NCBI GenBank assembly: GCA_949361645.1
Contig: OX442415.1
Coordinates: forward strand, 21,681,790 to 21,745,789
Source of the DNA: Spongilla lacustris
Lineage: Eukaryota; Porifera; Demospongiae; Spongillida; Spongillidae
DNA: 64,000 nt
Reading direction: 5' to 3'
This document shows, in pieces, positions 1-10,916 of this stretch (positions within the stretch are counted from its first letter, which is position 1; each line of letters opens with the position of its first letter). A model generated the notes under the pieces. It ran no database searches. It worked only from the letters and a program-made list of their open reading frames with translations, and had not been told where the DNA came from. Made by a program: the position numbers and the translations under genes.

Positions 1-3000
1 ACAGCTGTAATGAAAGAGGTGATCCTAAGCGGACCTCTTCGTTAAAATGTATTTAAGGTCAAGCTTAGCGACGGTAAGCTATTCCATTTTCGCGGACAAG
101 TAGCTATAGCAAAGAATATGCTTCGCGCAACTTGTGTACATGCAGTCTCGAAAATGGCATTGCTCATTGCATTTCGTCCTTTGTTACTCATACGCATGCG
201 TTGGTGCATTTTGATGCCGACGATACATACAGCGTCGTACCAGTAAAGAAGGTTGCTGCTAAAGGAGAGCTGTGTGCAGGATCAAACTGCACAGTAGAAT
301 GGAGAAAGGACACATCTACAATTGTTGACACAGGTATAACCACATCATCTATGAATGTAATAATATATGTGCAATCAGTAATTTAAACTTGTCACTTTTA
401 AAAAAATAGGAGACAAGTTATTGTCATTTGATGCAGCAAAAGCTAGAGGGATTGACAGGCATTTCTGCAACTGAAGGTCTCTACAGTCAACCATACCATT
501 CGAAATAGAATTCTTCCGCTGTTGCCTTTATAATGTACACGTAATTCATTTGCACACGCATGTAACTATAGTACGCTCGCAAATTGCCCATACACGCGTG
601 TCACTCGCGAGGCACACGCATTTTGCGAGCGCTACATAATTACTCCCGAGTCGCTCGCGTGTCACACGCGAGGTGCGCGCGAGTTTTTTAAACTTTCTCG
701 TGGACGGTACTGTAGGCACATTAATGGTGTGCCTCACATCTTCCAATCTTGATGCAATTACTCATTTTTTTGTCGTTGTTTGAATCACATTTAGCAAGTT
801 AATAACCTTATTGGTTTACAAAATATACCTGCACTGAATAATTATATTTTTCAACTTTAGCAGACTCATAACTTTTCCATTGTATGTCTGGTGGTGGCTT
901 GTTTGACATCAAATTGAAGCTTCATCTATCACAGCAATTCAGACGTACGCTCGTGGGTAATTGCAAATGCTGCATTCAGTCGCACATCCGTGTAGATAAC
1001 GAAACGTGCATACACCGGTACCACAAGGATGAATTTTTTGAAACAGCCCAGTCTGAACCTGTATGAGAATTTCAGTAACCAATACCAATTACCCGCTAAC
1101 CTCGGGCTAATCTAAATATTTGTGTCACGGCCGTAGAAAATCTTTGTAAGAGATATGAACTTGAGCTGCTACAGGTCGGACAACCCGAGAAGTTCCCCCA
1201 AATTGTTCATGAATTATTTTTCGCACCGAATGTTCAGTGCTCAATTTGATTGCACAGGCTTGTTGGGTGTTATAAATAGTTGTACCTATAAAATTTAAAC
1301 AAATAGCGCTCATTTAATCTTCATGTTATGACAAATAGACAACAAAGCAGCGATCGCGCCAAAAGCGCGCGTAAATAACGTTTTCATATCACTGCTTGAG
1401 CACCGCTATCAGACTTCATATGGTAAAACAAACACTCAGCGATGGTTCATACACGATTTCTTTAAACTCTAAACTGATTTAGAACTGTTAATTTCAATCC
1501 GCAGTGGTGTTATAGGCCGAAGTATTACACCCACTAACCCAAGTTAGATTAGGGTGTTGGGAGGTAACGCACAGACACACAAAATTTATTACGGATACTA
1601 TAATGATATTGTAATAATGCCACAAAGAATGATGAGGATTGCAAAAAAGAGCCAATAGATATGGAGAATTAATAATTAATGAGCTAACAACCGTAGATGT
1701 TATTGCGGCGCATAGCGCGCGTGATGATTATTTAATTTGCGGTGGCACATATATAGTGACTACTAGCTAGAATGATATCAAACACATGCATACAACACAC
1801 ATACAGATTTGATGAAAGGATAACATTGCCCTGGCTGAATTCAATGCCACTGTCATACTATATGTTGTATTTGATACGCTGCACGGCCGTCATTCGACCA
1901 TTCGACGAACCTGTGCTATTTTGCATACAGTTAATATGATTGCACATCATTGGCTTACTGAATTGAACACGACTTGCAATGTCTCCGCTGCTTGCGATCG
2001 GTTGTGTTATTTGATGCTGATCAATTACTTACATGCCATGTATACACTCGGGAAATCGCGACAAAGAAGTAACTCCACTGTGTCAATTAAATACACGTGT
2101 CAATGAATTTTAATTATTGTGGTTGTGGTTATGCGGCCAAGCTAGTTATAGCCTGTGCCTAATTATAGTGAACAACCTATGCTATAATCGTTTATAACTC
2201 TGTACAGGTTCACAGCCAAACCATTTAAATAATATTGGTATGACACATACTAGTTGTACTTCATAGCATAGCGCTTTATTACCAGTATGGGTGAGCGATT
2301 GTTACTACGCAAAGGTTTGAATAATTAATTAGAATTATTCATAAGCTTCAAATCATCATAGCCTCTTTAGTACGAGGCTTCAACTGAATATTTTTATTTT
2401 TGAGTTGTTATAGTAGTTCCTTCCTCTTTACCAGGAAGTGTTTACGGAACTGTTTGGCTGTGAATGGTTCGGGAGATACTTGAGTAGCACGAATTTGGGG
2501 AACTTCTCAAGTTGTCCGACCTGTAACAAACGCAGAACTGAACAAAGCAAAATTTGTAGTGGCAAGTTTCTTTCTATCATTAGTACGAAGTATCTTCTAC
2601 GTATAATAAGACCTGTGCTTTGTTGCAATCCCTACTTTGTGCTACTTTGTATAGAAATTAATCGGCTCTGATGCAAAGACAGGAACGTTCGTATTTTCAG
2701 TCCAAATTCAAAGCAAGACTTCTATTCTTATGTATCTTTTTTTAAAGTCTGTTTGTCTTACGCTAGAGTTCAAAATATGATAAACAGCAGCTGACTAAAG
2801 TTTGAATTGCACGCATACTATGAATACACCTTTATCTGTAGGAGCAGCTTATTTTAGATCCATTCACGTATTTTCTTGGCCACTAACGAAGCTTTACTGC
2901 ATTTCAAGGTATGGTTTTAACTTTGCTCACACAAGCTTCATATATATATATATATATGGGACAGTTTCCGCGAAAACTTCCTATGTTTTATAACATTATA

Positions 3001-3547
3001 AAACTATAGTGTTATAACGTTTGGATCGCTATATCTTCCGAACGCTAAAGGCTATCGACTTCCTATTTTCAACAGTTGATACTACACCATTTCTCTATAA
3101 TAAATTACATTTTGGAGTCTTGCACTTGCTCAACGCCAGTATTGCAATGCTCGATACCCGACCGGGTTCAAACCCGCCATAACTTTAGGTAGGAGTAATC
3201 AAATCGCTTCAAATTTGGTTTGTAGGTACTGAGGTCCTATACCTATCGATTTGTCCTGTTCGTTAATTTTTATGTCATCCCTTACGGAGATATAACTTTG
3301 CAAAGTAAGCGCACGTTTCCTGCTCGAATCGCGCCTTTATATGAAGACGAAACTGTTCCCATTCTCCGGAGTACATGAATATTCAACTACATTCCGAGGG
3401 CAGGGGCGTGTACCCACCCAGACGCTCCACAGTACACAGCTGTAGACACCACGGTAGATACGGAGTAGACCATACATCAGACAGCCGTACAGTATAGGGT
3501 CTACTGGCCGGATAGTACTGTCTGCCCAAGTGCAGGTGTCTCAAGCT
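1..3547. other. Gene-poor region; possible short exon remnant
   Basis: No convincing gene was found. A possible exon remnant on the plus strand lies near 185-332, ends at a GT donor (gtataacc) and is followed by an AG-preceded stretch near 410-465 that stays open briefly. Its peptide has the spacing of a small beta-domain found beside BEN domains in invertebrate repeat proteins, but this is a weak impression. At 540-690 there is a CpG-rich cluster built on cgctcgcg and cacgcg words. A 36-bp inverted repeat core (about 1164-1199 versus 2493-2530) frames part of the region and may be a degraded transposon. The rest is AT-rich DNA without recognisable structure. Confidence 0.3.
2955..3350 (+). 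repeat. Interspersed repeat family R1, copy 1
   Basis: This ~400-bp sequence recurs at about 10,917-11,300 (inverted), 12,455-12,826, 19,905-20,150 (fold-back) and 29,575-29,965 (partly inverted). Shared landmarks are the words ctatcgacttcctatttt, accatttctcta, gccagtattgcaatg, gggttcaaacccgccat, tcctatacctatcgattt and ttaatttttatgtcatcc. The ggttcaaaccc word resembles a tRNA-type B box, but no convincing A box or tRNA fold was seen. Copies are found both alone and as inverted pairs, which suggests a MITE or fold-back family rather than a SINE. No target duplication was identified for this copy. Confidence 0.7.
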
Positions 3548-3724
3548 ATATACATTTCTGACGTTTGAACACGGTGAATTAGGCAGAAATTTAGCTCCCT
3601 CCCAAATGTGATTGGTTGTATAGCACGTGATTGGGCCACGTGGTTGGGAGTTTAAAAGGCTGGTACCTTAGTATGAGTGTTCATTCTAAGCTTGCGTGCA
3701 CGTGCTGCAAACTTTTTCTTGTTG
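3548..3724 (+). repeat. Split direct repeat A1 with promoter-like motifs
   Basis: The 177-bp repeat is matched at 8294-8470. It holds a CCAAT-type word on the opposite strand (gattgg), two CACGTG words (gcacgtgatt and ccacgtggtt) and a TATA-like gtttaaaaggc near 3651, about 30 bp upstream of the segment where transcription would be expected to begin. The first ORF starts 10 bp after the repeat. The promoter role is inferred from motif spacing. Confidence 0.8.
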
Positions 3725-3733
3725 CTGCGTAAA

Positions 3734-4066
3734 ATGGAGAAGGAAGCAGTAGACCAGCTTCTCCAGGGCATGAAACAATTGCAAGAGAAGATGAAGATCA
3801 TTAGGCAGGGTCAAGAAGAAACAGCGTTGAGGCTGGAAAGGAGCACCGGCAGAAAAGAACCTTACATGTCAAAGAAGCGAGGGAACGAACTCCAGCCCGG
3901 TTCTATAAGCAAGCAGCTGGTGGCGGACAAGATGGCGACAGCTATGGCGTGCGTGGAGAAGGTGGATGCGAAGTCTTCCCTCTCGGAAGAGCGGTTGGGG
4001 TTACCGCAATTGGATTTGGCACTGAAGGAAAATAATGAAGGTATAGATCTTCATACCCGCAGATAG
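3734..4066 (+). CDS. Coiled-coil ORF1 (gag-like position) of the YR element
   Basis: Starting at the ATG just after repeat A1, this ~110-codon ORF encodes a highly charged N-terminus with heptad-like leucine and methionine spacing (EKEAVDQLLQGMKQLQEKMK). That fits a coiled coil of the kind found in retroelement ORF1/Gag proteins. A stop at 4064-4066 is followed by further acidic/basic reading in the same frame that soon meets another stop, so the ORF is probably truncated. No zinc knuckle is seen. Assignment as gag-like rests on position and composition, not on a recognised domain. An upstream in-frame ATG at 3677 lies inside the repeat and is less likely. Confidence 0.5.
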   Translation: MEKEAVDQLLQGMKQLQEKMKIIRQGQEETALRLERSTGRKEPYMSKKRGNELQPGSISKQLVADKMATAMACVEKVDAKSSLSEERLGLPQLDLALKENNEGIDLHTRR

Positions 4067-4499
4067 AAATTGAAGAAGTTCGCCGTCAGTCCGAATCCAC
4101 GGGTGGATGAGTACGAGGATGGCGACCTCGCGCGGATGTAGAGGCGGATCGGAAATACCAGTGGAACTGAAGCGAGCTAAGAGGCGTAGGTTATGCGTGA
4201 GGCCTACTGACTTCGCATGTCCGTATCCTTTTCTATACGGGTGTGGGCACGTGGTGCAGGGGATTAATGAGAAGGAAAGGTGGTGAATGTGTCACCTTCA
4301 CATTCTGAGCAATGTTGTTAGGTATTGCAATAGCCAAATCAATCAGGAAATAAGTGATCTAATGCATGTTGATAACTTTGGAAAGCAGTACAAGTCAGTG
4401 GATTTTTGCATTTGACCGTTTGGATATCATCACAGTAAGGTGTACGGTGGCCCGGTAGGTCGCGCGTACGAGCAACGGTTGGAGAACGAAAATGGGTAC

Positions 4500-4690
4500 G
4501 AGCGGTGGTTGCCGAGCAAAAATGAGCACGAGCCGAGAACAAAAATGAGCACGAGCCGAGAACAAAAATGAGCACGTGCCGAGAGCAAAATTGAGCACGA
4601 GCCGAGAACAAAAATGAGCACGAGCCGAGAGCAAAAATGAGCACGAGCCGAGAGCAAAAATGAGCTAGTGCGGAGAGCAAAAGTGAGCTA
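4500..4690. repeat. 23-bp tandem repeat array in left fold-back arm
   Basis: About seven to eight copies of a 23-bp unit, aaaaatgagcacgagccgagagc with variants, are mirrored on the other strand at about 6005-6155 in the right arm. Subterminal arrays of short units are typical of fold-back elements. Confidence 0.8.
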
Positions 4691-4865
4691 GAGCAGTTGT
4701 TTACATCTATTTTACAATACGTCATTTGTCACTGGAGTTAAAAATAGCCTCGAGCTCGCGATGGAATGCAGCTACGTATTATGAGGCAGCACAAGGCTAT
4801 TCAAGTTGTCTTCCGTATTTACGCGTACGTGTACTTCACTTTCGGGACCGGGGTAACGATCATAC

Positions 4866-4866
<1 letters not shown>

Positions 4867-4949
<83 letters not shown>
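4867..4949 (+). repeat. (GT)n microsatellite
   Basis: A pure GT dinucleotide run of over 80 bp in the left arm. The matching (CA)n run in the right arm is at about 5734-5820 and is interrupted by one caaca. Confidence 0.95.
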
Positions 4950-4950
<1 letters not shown>

Positions 4951-5731
4951 TTCAGTTTAGCTTGCATCGTGGTATCTGTTAGCCCCCTATGTCATTTTTG
5001 TTGTGAGGGGCCGGGTGGGATGTATACATGCGTTGTCGAGTGTCGATTGTGTACTGTGTGTGTGTGCGTGCGTGTGTGTGCGTGCGCGTGTGTGTGTGTT
5101 TGTGTATTATATTGTGTTGTGTGGTGTGTGCATGCGTGTGTGTGTGTGTGGCTTTGCTAAAGCCACAAGGTATGTCTCATAACTAAGCTGAAGAACCAGT
5201 ACATGTAAGGTTTATGTCATCACTTGTACTGATACATGGTTTCTTTTTGTTTTGCTCACACTCGGGATTTCAGTCGGCAGGTTGACGTACGACTAAGAAA
5301 TCTGGTTAGTGTAGCTATGTATATTTCCTGTTACCAATGTTTGCTGCATCCATTAATTCATGTTTGTTGCTACAGTTGAGTGACGCAGCCACATCCTCTC
5401 ATTAGAGCTAAAGATCTGCTTACATCTACAGCTTTGGAGGCACCAGCCTTGCTTGAACCCACATTCATATGTGTTGTGCTGCCAGTGTTAAGTAACACAG
5501 TCTGCTAACATGTACATTTGGAAACATAAAGCATTGTCAATTGATGTTATTTATTGGCATGTATGTGTGTTGTGAGTGCGCACGCACACACACACACACG
5601 CACGCACACACACACAGTACACAATCGATACACTCGACAACGCATGTACCATATACATCCCATGCACCCGGCCCCTCACAACAAAAATGACATAGGGGGC
5701 TAACAGATACCACGATGCAAGCTAAACTGAA

Positions 5732-5823
<92 letters not shown>

Positions 5824-6601
5824 GTATGATCGTTACCCCGGTCCCGAAAGTGAAGTACACATACGCGTAAATACGGAAGACAACTTGAATAGCCTTGTGC
5901 TGCCTCATAAATACGTAGCTGCATTCCATCGCGAGCTCGAGGCTATTTTTAACTCCAGTGACAAATGACGTATTGTAAAATAGATGTAAACAACTGCTCT
6001 AGCTCACTTTTGCTCTCCGCACTAGCTCATTTTTGCTCTCGGCTCGTGCTCATTTTTGCTCTCGGCTCGTGCTCATTTTTGTTCTCGGCTCGTGCTCAAT
6101 TTTGCTCTCGGCACGTGCTCATTTTTGTTCTCGGCTCGTGCTCATTTTTGCTCGGCAACCACCGCTCGTACCCATTTTCGCTCGGCAACCACCGCTCGTA
6201 CCCATTTTCGCTCTCCAACCGTTGCTCGTACGCGCGACCTACCGGGCCACCGTAAAGGTGATATAAGTACGTGGGTTGCCATGGGGATGGTCATTGTGTT
6301 ATGTGGACAAAGTAATGTGGCCTGGGGTATGTTTGTGATGGGCATTAGTATTATATGTGTGCATTGCCTAATAAGTCTGAGGGCCATTGACTGAAGGGGA
6401 CCACTATCGAGGTTTTTATGACTTGTGCGTTAAATGCTGTACTTTAATATGAGAAGAGGAAGAGCCAAAGGAGTCAGCCTTACTTATTAGCTATTTGTGT
6501 ATTTTCACCCTTAGTGATTATGTGCGTATTTTGAGCCTTATTGGTTGTGTGTATTGTCAGCTTTGATGGCTATGTTTCAGCCTTGATGGCCATGTGTGTG
6601 C

Positions 6602-6760
6602 AGTCAGCCTTAGTGGCTTTGTGTGTGCAGTCAGCTTTAGTGGCTATGTGTGTATTATGGTCAGCCTTAGTGACTATGTGTGTATTATGGTCAGCCTTAG
6701 TGGCTATGTGTGTATTATGGTCAGCCTTAGTGGCTATGTGTGTATTATGGTCAGCCTTAG
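6602..6760 (+). repeat. 30-bp tandem repeat
   Basis: About five units of tcagccttagtggctatgtg followed by tgtattatgg, with shorter relatives upstream from 6540. It lies in the YR element between the fold-back insertion and the recombinase ORF. A related ~80-bp direct duplication (6944-7023 and 7024-7104) follows directly and ends in accagtgtttg. Confidence 0.85.
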
Positions 6761-7170
6761 TATTCCCAGCCTATAATCAGCAGCTATGTGTGCAATTATC
6801 AGCCATAGTGGCTAATTGGGCAGCTAGGTGCAGTTGTCAGCCTTTTGTCAGCCTTGCGTGCAATGGTGCTGTGTGCATGTGTATTTTCAGTAGTGGTCAG
6901 CCTTAGCGGCTGGTGATTCCCTGCCTCGGTGGCTAGGGACATGTTGCAGTTTCCAATCCTCGGTGGAAAGGTTACTGGTGGGTATGGTCAGGCCTCGGTG
7001 GCTGTGACATACCAGTGTTTGTTGTGGCAGTTTCTGATCCTCGGCGGAAAGGTTACTGGTGGGTATGGTCAGGCCTCGGTGGCTGCGACATACCAGTGTT
7101 TGAGTTGATTAAGCATACTGGCATGACTTACTGCAGCCCTTTCTCTTCTGCAGACATATTCTCCTCAGGC

Positions 7171-8158
7171 ATGTGGCCATTGCTCAGCAATCTAGAGGAC
7201 CCTGAGTTACGGAGGCTTGCCCAGGCACTACCTGCGACAGTGCTAAAGAGTAGGGCAGACAGCACTTCGAAGAAGTATCTTGGTGCATATCGGAGATGGA
7301 AGGTCTGGGCTGATGCACGACAAGGGGTGCCAAGTTTTCCTGTAAAGGAAGTCCATCTAGTGCTGTATATGCAGCACCTCAGTGAGTCCACAGGGTCTAA
7401 GGCAGCAGTAGAGGAGGCAGTGCATGCTCTTTCATGGTTGCATGGGCTGGCAGGGCTGCAGCCATTGGGGGGATTACCATTAGTGCAAACCACCTTGGAA
7501 GGTTTAAAGCGCACATTGGCTAGACCAAAAGTCCGCAAGGAACCTATCACGGCCGATATGCTGAAGGCCATGGTGGAGGCAGCTGGGCCAGACCCACCCC
7601 TGACTGAGATCAGGTTGTTGGCAGTGTGTCTGTTAGCCTTTGCTGGGTTCATGCGCTGTGACGAGTTAGTTAAACTGAAGTGTGATGACATCACCTTCAA
7701 CAGTGAGAGCATGGTGGTTAGGGTACAATCTAGTAAGACCGATCAATATCGGGATGGGGCATCCCCTAGTCATTGCACGTACAGGTTTGCCAACCTGCCC
7801 AGTAGCCATGATGGAAAGATATTTCCGTAGGGGGGAATTGGAAAGCACACACAAAGGTTTTGTGTTTCGTGGAGTAACTCCAACAAAAGCTGGAGAGCGA
7901 TTGAGGAAGACTGGAAGGCTAAGTTACACTAGGTTGAGAGAACTACTGCTAAGCAAAATCTCACAGTTAGGTTATGACCCCACTTTGTTTAGCATGCACA
8001 GCCTTCGGGCAGGCGGGGCCACTGCAGCAGCTAATGCAGGTGTAGAGGACAGGCTATTCAAGCGTCATGGTCGTTGGAAGTCCGAAACAGCCAAGGATGG
8101 TTATGTAAAAGACTCAGTGGAAAGGCGTCTGGAGGTTTCTAAGCAATTGGGCATTTAA
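7171..8158 (+). pseudogene. Tyrosine recombinase/integrase of the YR element, one frameshift
   Basis: Two overlapping frames (to 7830 and from about 7760 to 8158) together give one recombinase of roughly 330 residues. An N-terminal SAM-like segment (DSTSKKYLGAYRRWKVWA) is followed by the catalytic domain. Catalytic arginine I is in the FMRCDELVKL helix, and HSLRAGG supplies the H-x-x-R box. A later HGRW and a tyrosine in DGYVKD complete the R-H-R-H/W-Y set. The frame changes near 7760-7770 next to a GGGG run, so this copy is interrupted by a one-base indel unless that is a sequence error. The most likely start is the ATG at 7171; the frame is open further upstream. The stop is 25 bp before repeat B1. 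Confidence 0.8.
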
Positions 8159-8182
8159 GCATCACCCCGTTCTTTGTGTCTC

Positions 8183-8293
8183 TAAGTGGTTGTGTGTGTT
8201 TGGTGGCAGCGTGCACAATGAAGCTAAACCAATATTCTATTTTGGTTATTTGGGGGGAAGGAAGGTGCTATACAGTGCGCATGTGGGAGGGAG
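8183..8293 (+). repeat. Split direct repeat B1
   Basis: A 111-bp repeat matched at 8815-8925 (B2), with at least one substitution (ttatttgg versus ttacttgg). It directly abuts repeat A2. Confidence 0.85.
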
Positions 8294-8470
8294 ATATACA
8301 TTTCTGACGTTTGAACACGGTGAATTAGGCAGAAATTTAGCTCCCTCCCAAATGTGATTGGTTGTATAGCACGTGATTGGGCCACGTGGTTGGGAGTTTA
8401 AAAGGCTGGTACCTTAGTATGAGTGTTCATTCTAAGCTTGCGTGCACGTGCTGCAAACTTTTTCTTGTTG
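8294..8470 (+). repeat. Split direct repeat A2
   Basis: Second copy of the 177-bp A repeat, apparently identical to 3548-3724. It is followed by a 344-bp spacer with no ORF of note before B2. Confidence 0.85.
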
Positions 8471-8814
8471 TTTGTTTTGGTTTTGTGGTGTTTTATCTGT
8501 CCTATAGGTGCAACACTTGATCAGGGAGTAGACCTTGAAGATTGGCGGGATCTTTCTATGAACTAATTGTGTGTGGACCTGTTTGCAGAGCAATTGTTGG
8601 GTTATTTTTCCTGCTTTGAGGTTTTCTCCCAAAAAAATGGGTTTTTCCTCACTGTGGGTTTTTTTCCGTGAGGGGGTGTGGGCCCACCCCCTCTAAATCA
8701 ATTTTTATTTGTGGCCTCGCTCTAAAGGTTGTGTGGTGTTTTGTAATGCTGTGTGGTGTTATGTGTGTGTGGTTGGATCAAGCCTTGGTGGCTGTGATCG
8801 TCTTGTGGTTGTTG

Positions 8815-8925
8815 TAAGTGGTTGTGTGTGTTTGGTGGCAGCGTGCACAATGAAGCTAAACCAATATTCTATTTTGGTTACTTGGGGGGAAGGAAGGTGC
8901 TATACAGTGCGCATGTGGGAGGGAG
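8815..8925 (+). repeat. Split direct repeat B2, right end of YR element
   Basis: Right-hand copy of the 111-bp B repeat. Similarity to B1 ends exactly at gggag (8925), which defines the element's right boundary. Confidence 0.85.
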
Positions 8926-9229
8926 TCTTAGTATCCACTCCATAATATCTACTATGATTTACCCATATGGTCTACTCCATAGCTGTCTCCAGAGTGGAGT
9001 ATTATGTACAATTCTAGTGTCGCACATTTACACGTCACATTGTACAGTCTGCTGTGGGGTATTGCTTAGCTGTCAGCTGTGGGATATTTCTGTCTACCAC
9101 AAGATCCAATCCACATTTACGCACCCTGTCTGCTCCATAACTGCTACCCACAATGTACAGTACTATGTAGCTGTCTGCCTTAAGGTCTACTGTCCAATGC
9201 ATACACTGTTCACTTCAGTTGTCTGTTAG

Positions 9230-10865
9230 CTGCAGTAATGTTCACCTCACAGCTAGTCACAGCTGTCTGTTGTGATGTTCACTCCAGAAATGTCTGTGAT
9301 GTTCACTCCACAGATACCTCTACTGTGAAGTTTGCTCCACAGCCGTCTCTGCTGTGATGTTCACTGCATTGGTGTCTGCAATGATGCTAAGGTATTCACT
9401 ACACCACTGTCTCAGTCCTGTGATGCATAACCAAAGCTGTGTGTTGTGTCACTTAACAAGTGTCCGGTGTCATCTGATTTAGTGCCCACTGCCTTAGGTC
9501 CATTCTACATGTGCCTGCTATAGGTACACGTACTTATTTGCCTGATCCATAGCTGTAGGCTAGGGTATTGTCAGCCTTAAGTCTACTGTCCACTACACAA
9601 CTGCCTGCTGCAGTGTTGACTCCAGTTGTCATCGTAGTTACTTGGCTGCCTGCAGGCTCCACAGTTATGTGCCATAGGGTCCAGTTGTCTGTTAGCTGCA
9701 GTGATGTTCACATCACAGCTGTCTGCAGACGTGTGATGTTCACAAATGTCTGCTGTGATGTTCACCTTACAGCTGTCTGCTGTGATCAGAAATGTCTGTT
9801 GTTGTTCACTCCACAGATGCCTCTACTGTCAAGTTTGCTCCACAGCCGTCTGCTGTGATGTTCACTGCATTGGTGTCTGCTATGATGCTAAGGTATTCAC
9901 TCCACAGCTGTCATGTTAACATGCACCAAAGCTTTGGGTTGTGTCATTTCACAAGTGTCTGGTGTTGTCTGATTTAGTGCCCACTGCCTTAGGTCCATTT
10001 TACATGTGCCTGCTGTAGGTACATGTACTCATCTGCCTGCTCTGTAGCTTTCTGCCTAAAGTTGTACTGTCCACTGCATAGCTGTCTACTGTAGTGCCCA
10101 CTCCATGGCCAGTTGTCTGCCGTAGTTACTTGGCTGCCTGCTCCACAGCTTTGCGCCATAGGGTCCAGTTGTCTATTAGCTATGATGTTCACTCCACAGC
10201 TGTCACAGTGAGCTGTGATGTTAACATCAAAGCTGTGTGTTGTGTCACTGCACAAGTGTCCGGTATTAGTGTCCAGTGTTAGACCCCACTGCCTTAGGTC
10301 CATTCTATGTGTGCCAGCTGAAGGTACACGTACTCATTTGCCAGCTCCACAGCTAGGGCCCAGTTGTCTATTAGCTGTGATGTTCACTTCTTAGCTGTCT
10401 TTCTGCTGTGATGTTCACTGCATCAGTGTCTGCTATGATGCTTAGGTATTCACTCCACAGCTGTCACAGTGAGCTGTGGTGTTAACATCAAAGCTGTGTG
10501 TTGTGTCACTGCACAAGTGTCCAGTGTTAGTGCCCACTGCCTTAGGTCCAACGCACATTTGCCTGAGTATCTGCCTACTTCGTAGCTATCTGCCTAAAGT
10601 TCTATACTGTCCGTCAGTTGTTACTTGGCTGCCTGGTCCACAGCTATCTGCCAGAGGGCCCAGTTGTCTATTAGCTTTGGCGTTGTGTGATGTTAACACC
10701 ACAGCTGTGTGTTGTTTATACGTGTCACTGAACAAGTGTCTGGTGTTGTCTGATGGAGTGCCCACTGCACTGCTCCACATGCATGTGCCTGCTGTAGGTA
10801 CTTTCATGTATCTGTCTGCTCTCTCAGTAACTAGTTGTTGGCTAGGTTGTTTTCCTTAGTGTCTG
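9230..10865. repeat. Satellite-like higher-order repeat
   Basis: The interval is built from short diverged words: ctccacagctgtc, tgctgtgatgttcactc, tgtgttgtgtcactgcacaag and tgcccactgccttaggtcca. The last recurs at about 9484, 9976, 10,286 and 10,532, giving irregular 250-490 bp higher-order periods. Open frames here are side effects of repeat composition. 8926-9229 is similar but less regular. No gene is supported. Confidence 0.75.
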
Positions 10866-10916
10866 CACTGCCCATTGCAGAGCTGTCTACTGTAATGCCC
10901 GGGATTATAAAATTGG

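Larger units (their letters stand above)
4443..6254. mobile_element. Fold-back (long inverted repeat) transposon with 6-bp TSD
   Basis: Outer termini are TACGGTGGCCCGGTAGG at 4443 and its reverse complement ending at 6254. The hexamer aaggtg is present directly outside both ends (4437-4442 and 6255-6260), a target-site duplication marking a true insertion. Arms of roughly 600 bp (to about 5095 on the left, from about 5577 on the right) are near-perfect reverse complements around a ~480-bp loop. From the outside in, each arm carries tandem 23-bp units, a unique stretch, a long (GT)n/(CA)n tract and a second CA-rich tract. No transposase was recognised, and reading frames in the arms are by-products of the repeats. 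The element lies inside the tyrosine-recombinase element and is therefore younger. Confidence 0.8.
3548..8925 (+). mobile_element. Tyrosine-recombinase retroelement with split direct repeats (PAT/Ngaro-like), RT not seen
   Basis: The element has the A1 - ORFs - B1 - A2 - B2 layout of PAT and Ngaro elements of the DIRS order. A1 is 3548-3724 and A2 is 8294-8470 (both 177 bp, apparently identical). B1 is 8183-8293 and B2 is 8815-8925 (both 111 bp, near-identical). B1 abuts A2 exactly, as expected for a circular-junction mechanism. Inside, a coiled-coil ORF follows A1 and a tyrosine recombinase precedes B1. No reverse transcriptase or RNase H was recognised; that interval is occupied by a fold-back insertion and 30-bp repeats. 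Lack of a target duplication at the outer ends fits recombinase integration. The copy is probably non-autonomous and damaged. Near-identity of the repeats suggests recent insertion. Confidence 0.85.

Noticed and set aside
4339..4725. Minus-strand frames rich in FCSRLVLIF repeats, mirrored at 5965-6394
   Set aside because: All three frames stay open because the 23-bp unit lacks stops; they are by-products of the fold-back arms.
4726..5160. Open frames of alternating Cys-Val on the plus strand
   Set aside because: Translation of the (GT)n microsatellite; no codon bias or start context.
7128..7712. 194-codon minus-strand ORF
   Set aside because: Antisense shadow of the tyrosine recombinase.
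9568..10860. Several ORFs of 60-130 codons
   Set aside because: They follow the satellite-like words and are found on both strands at the same places.
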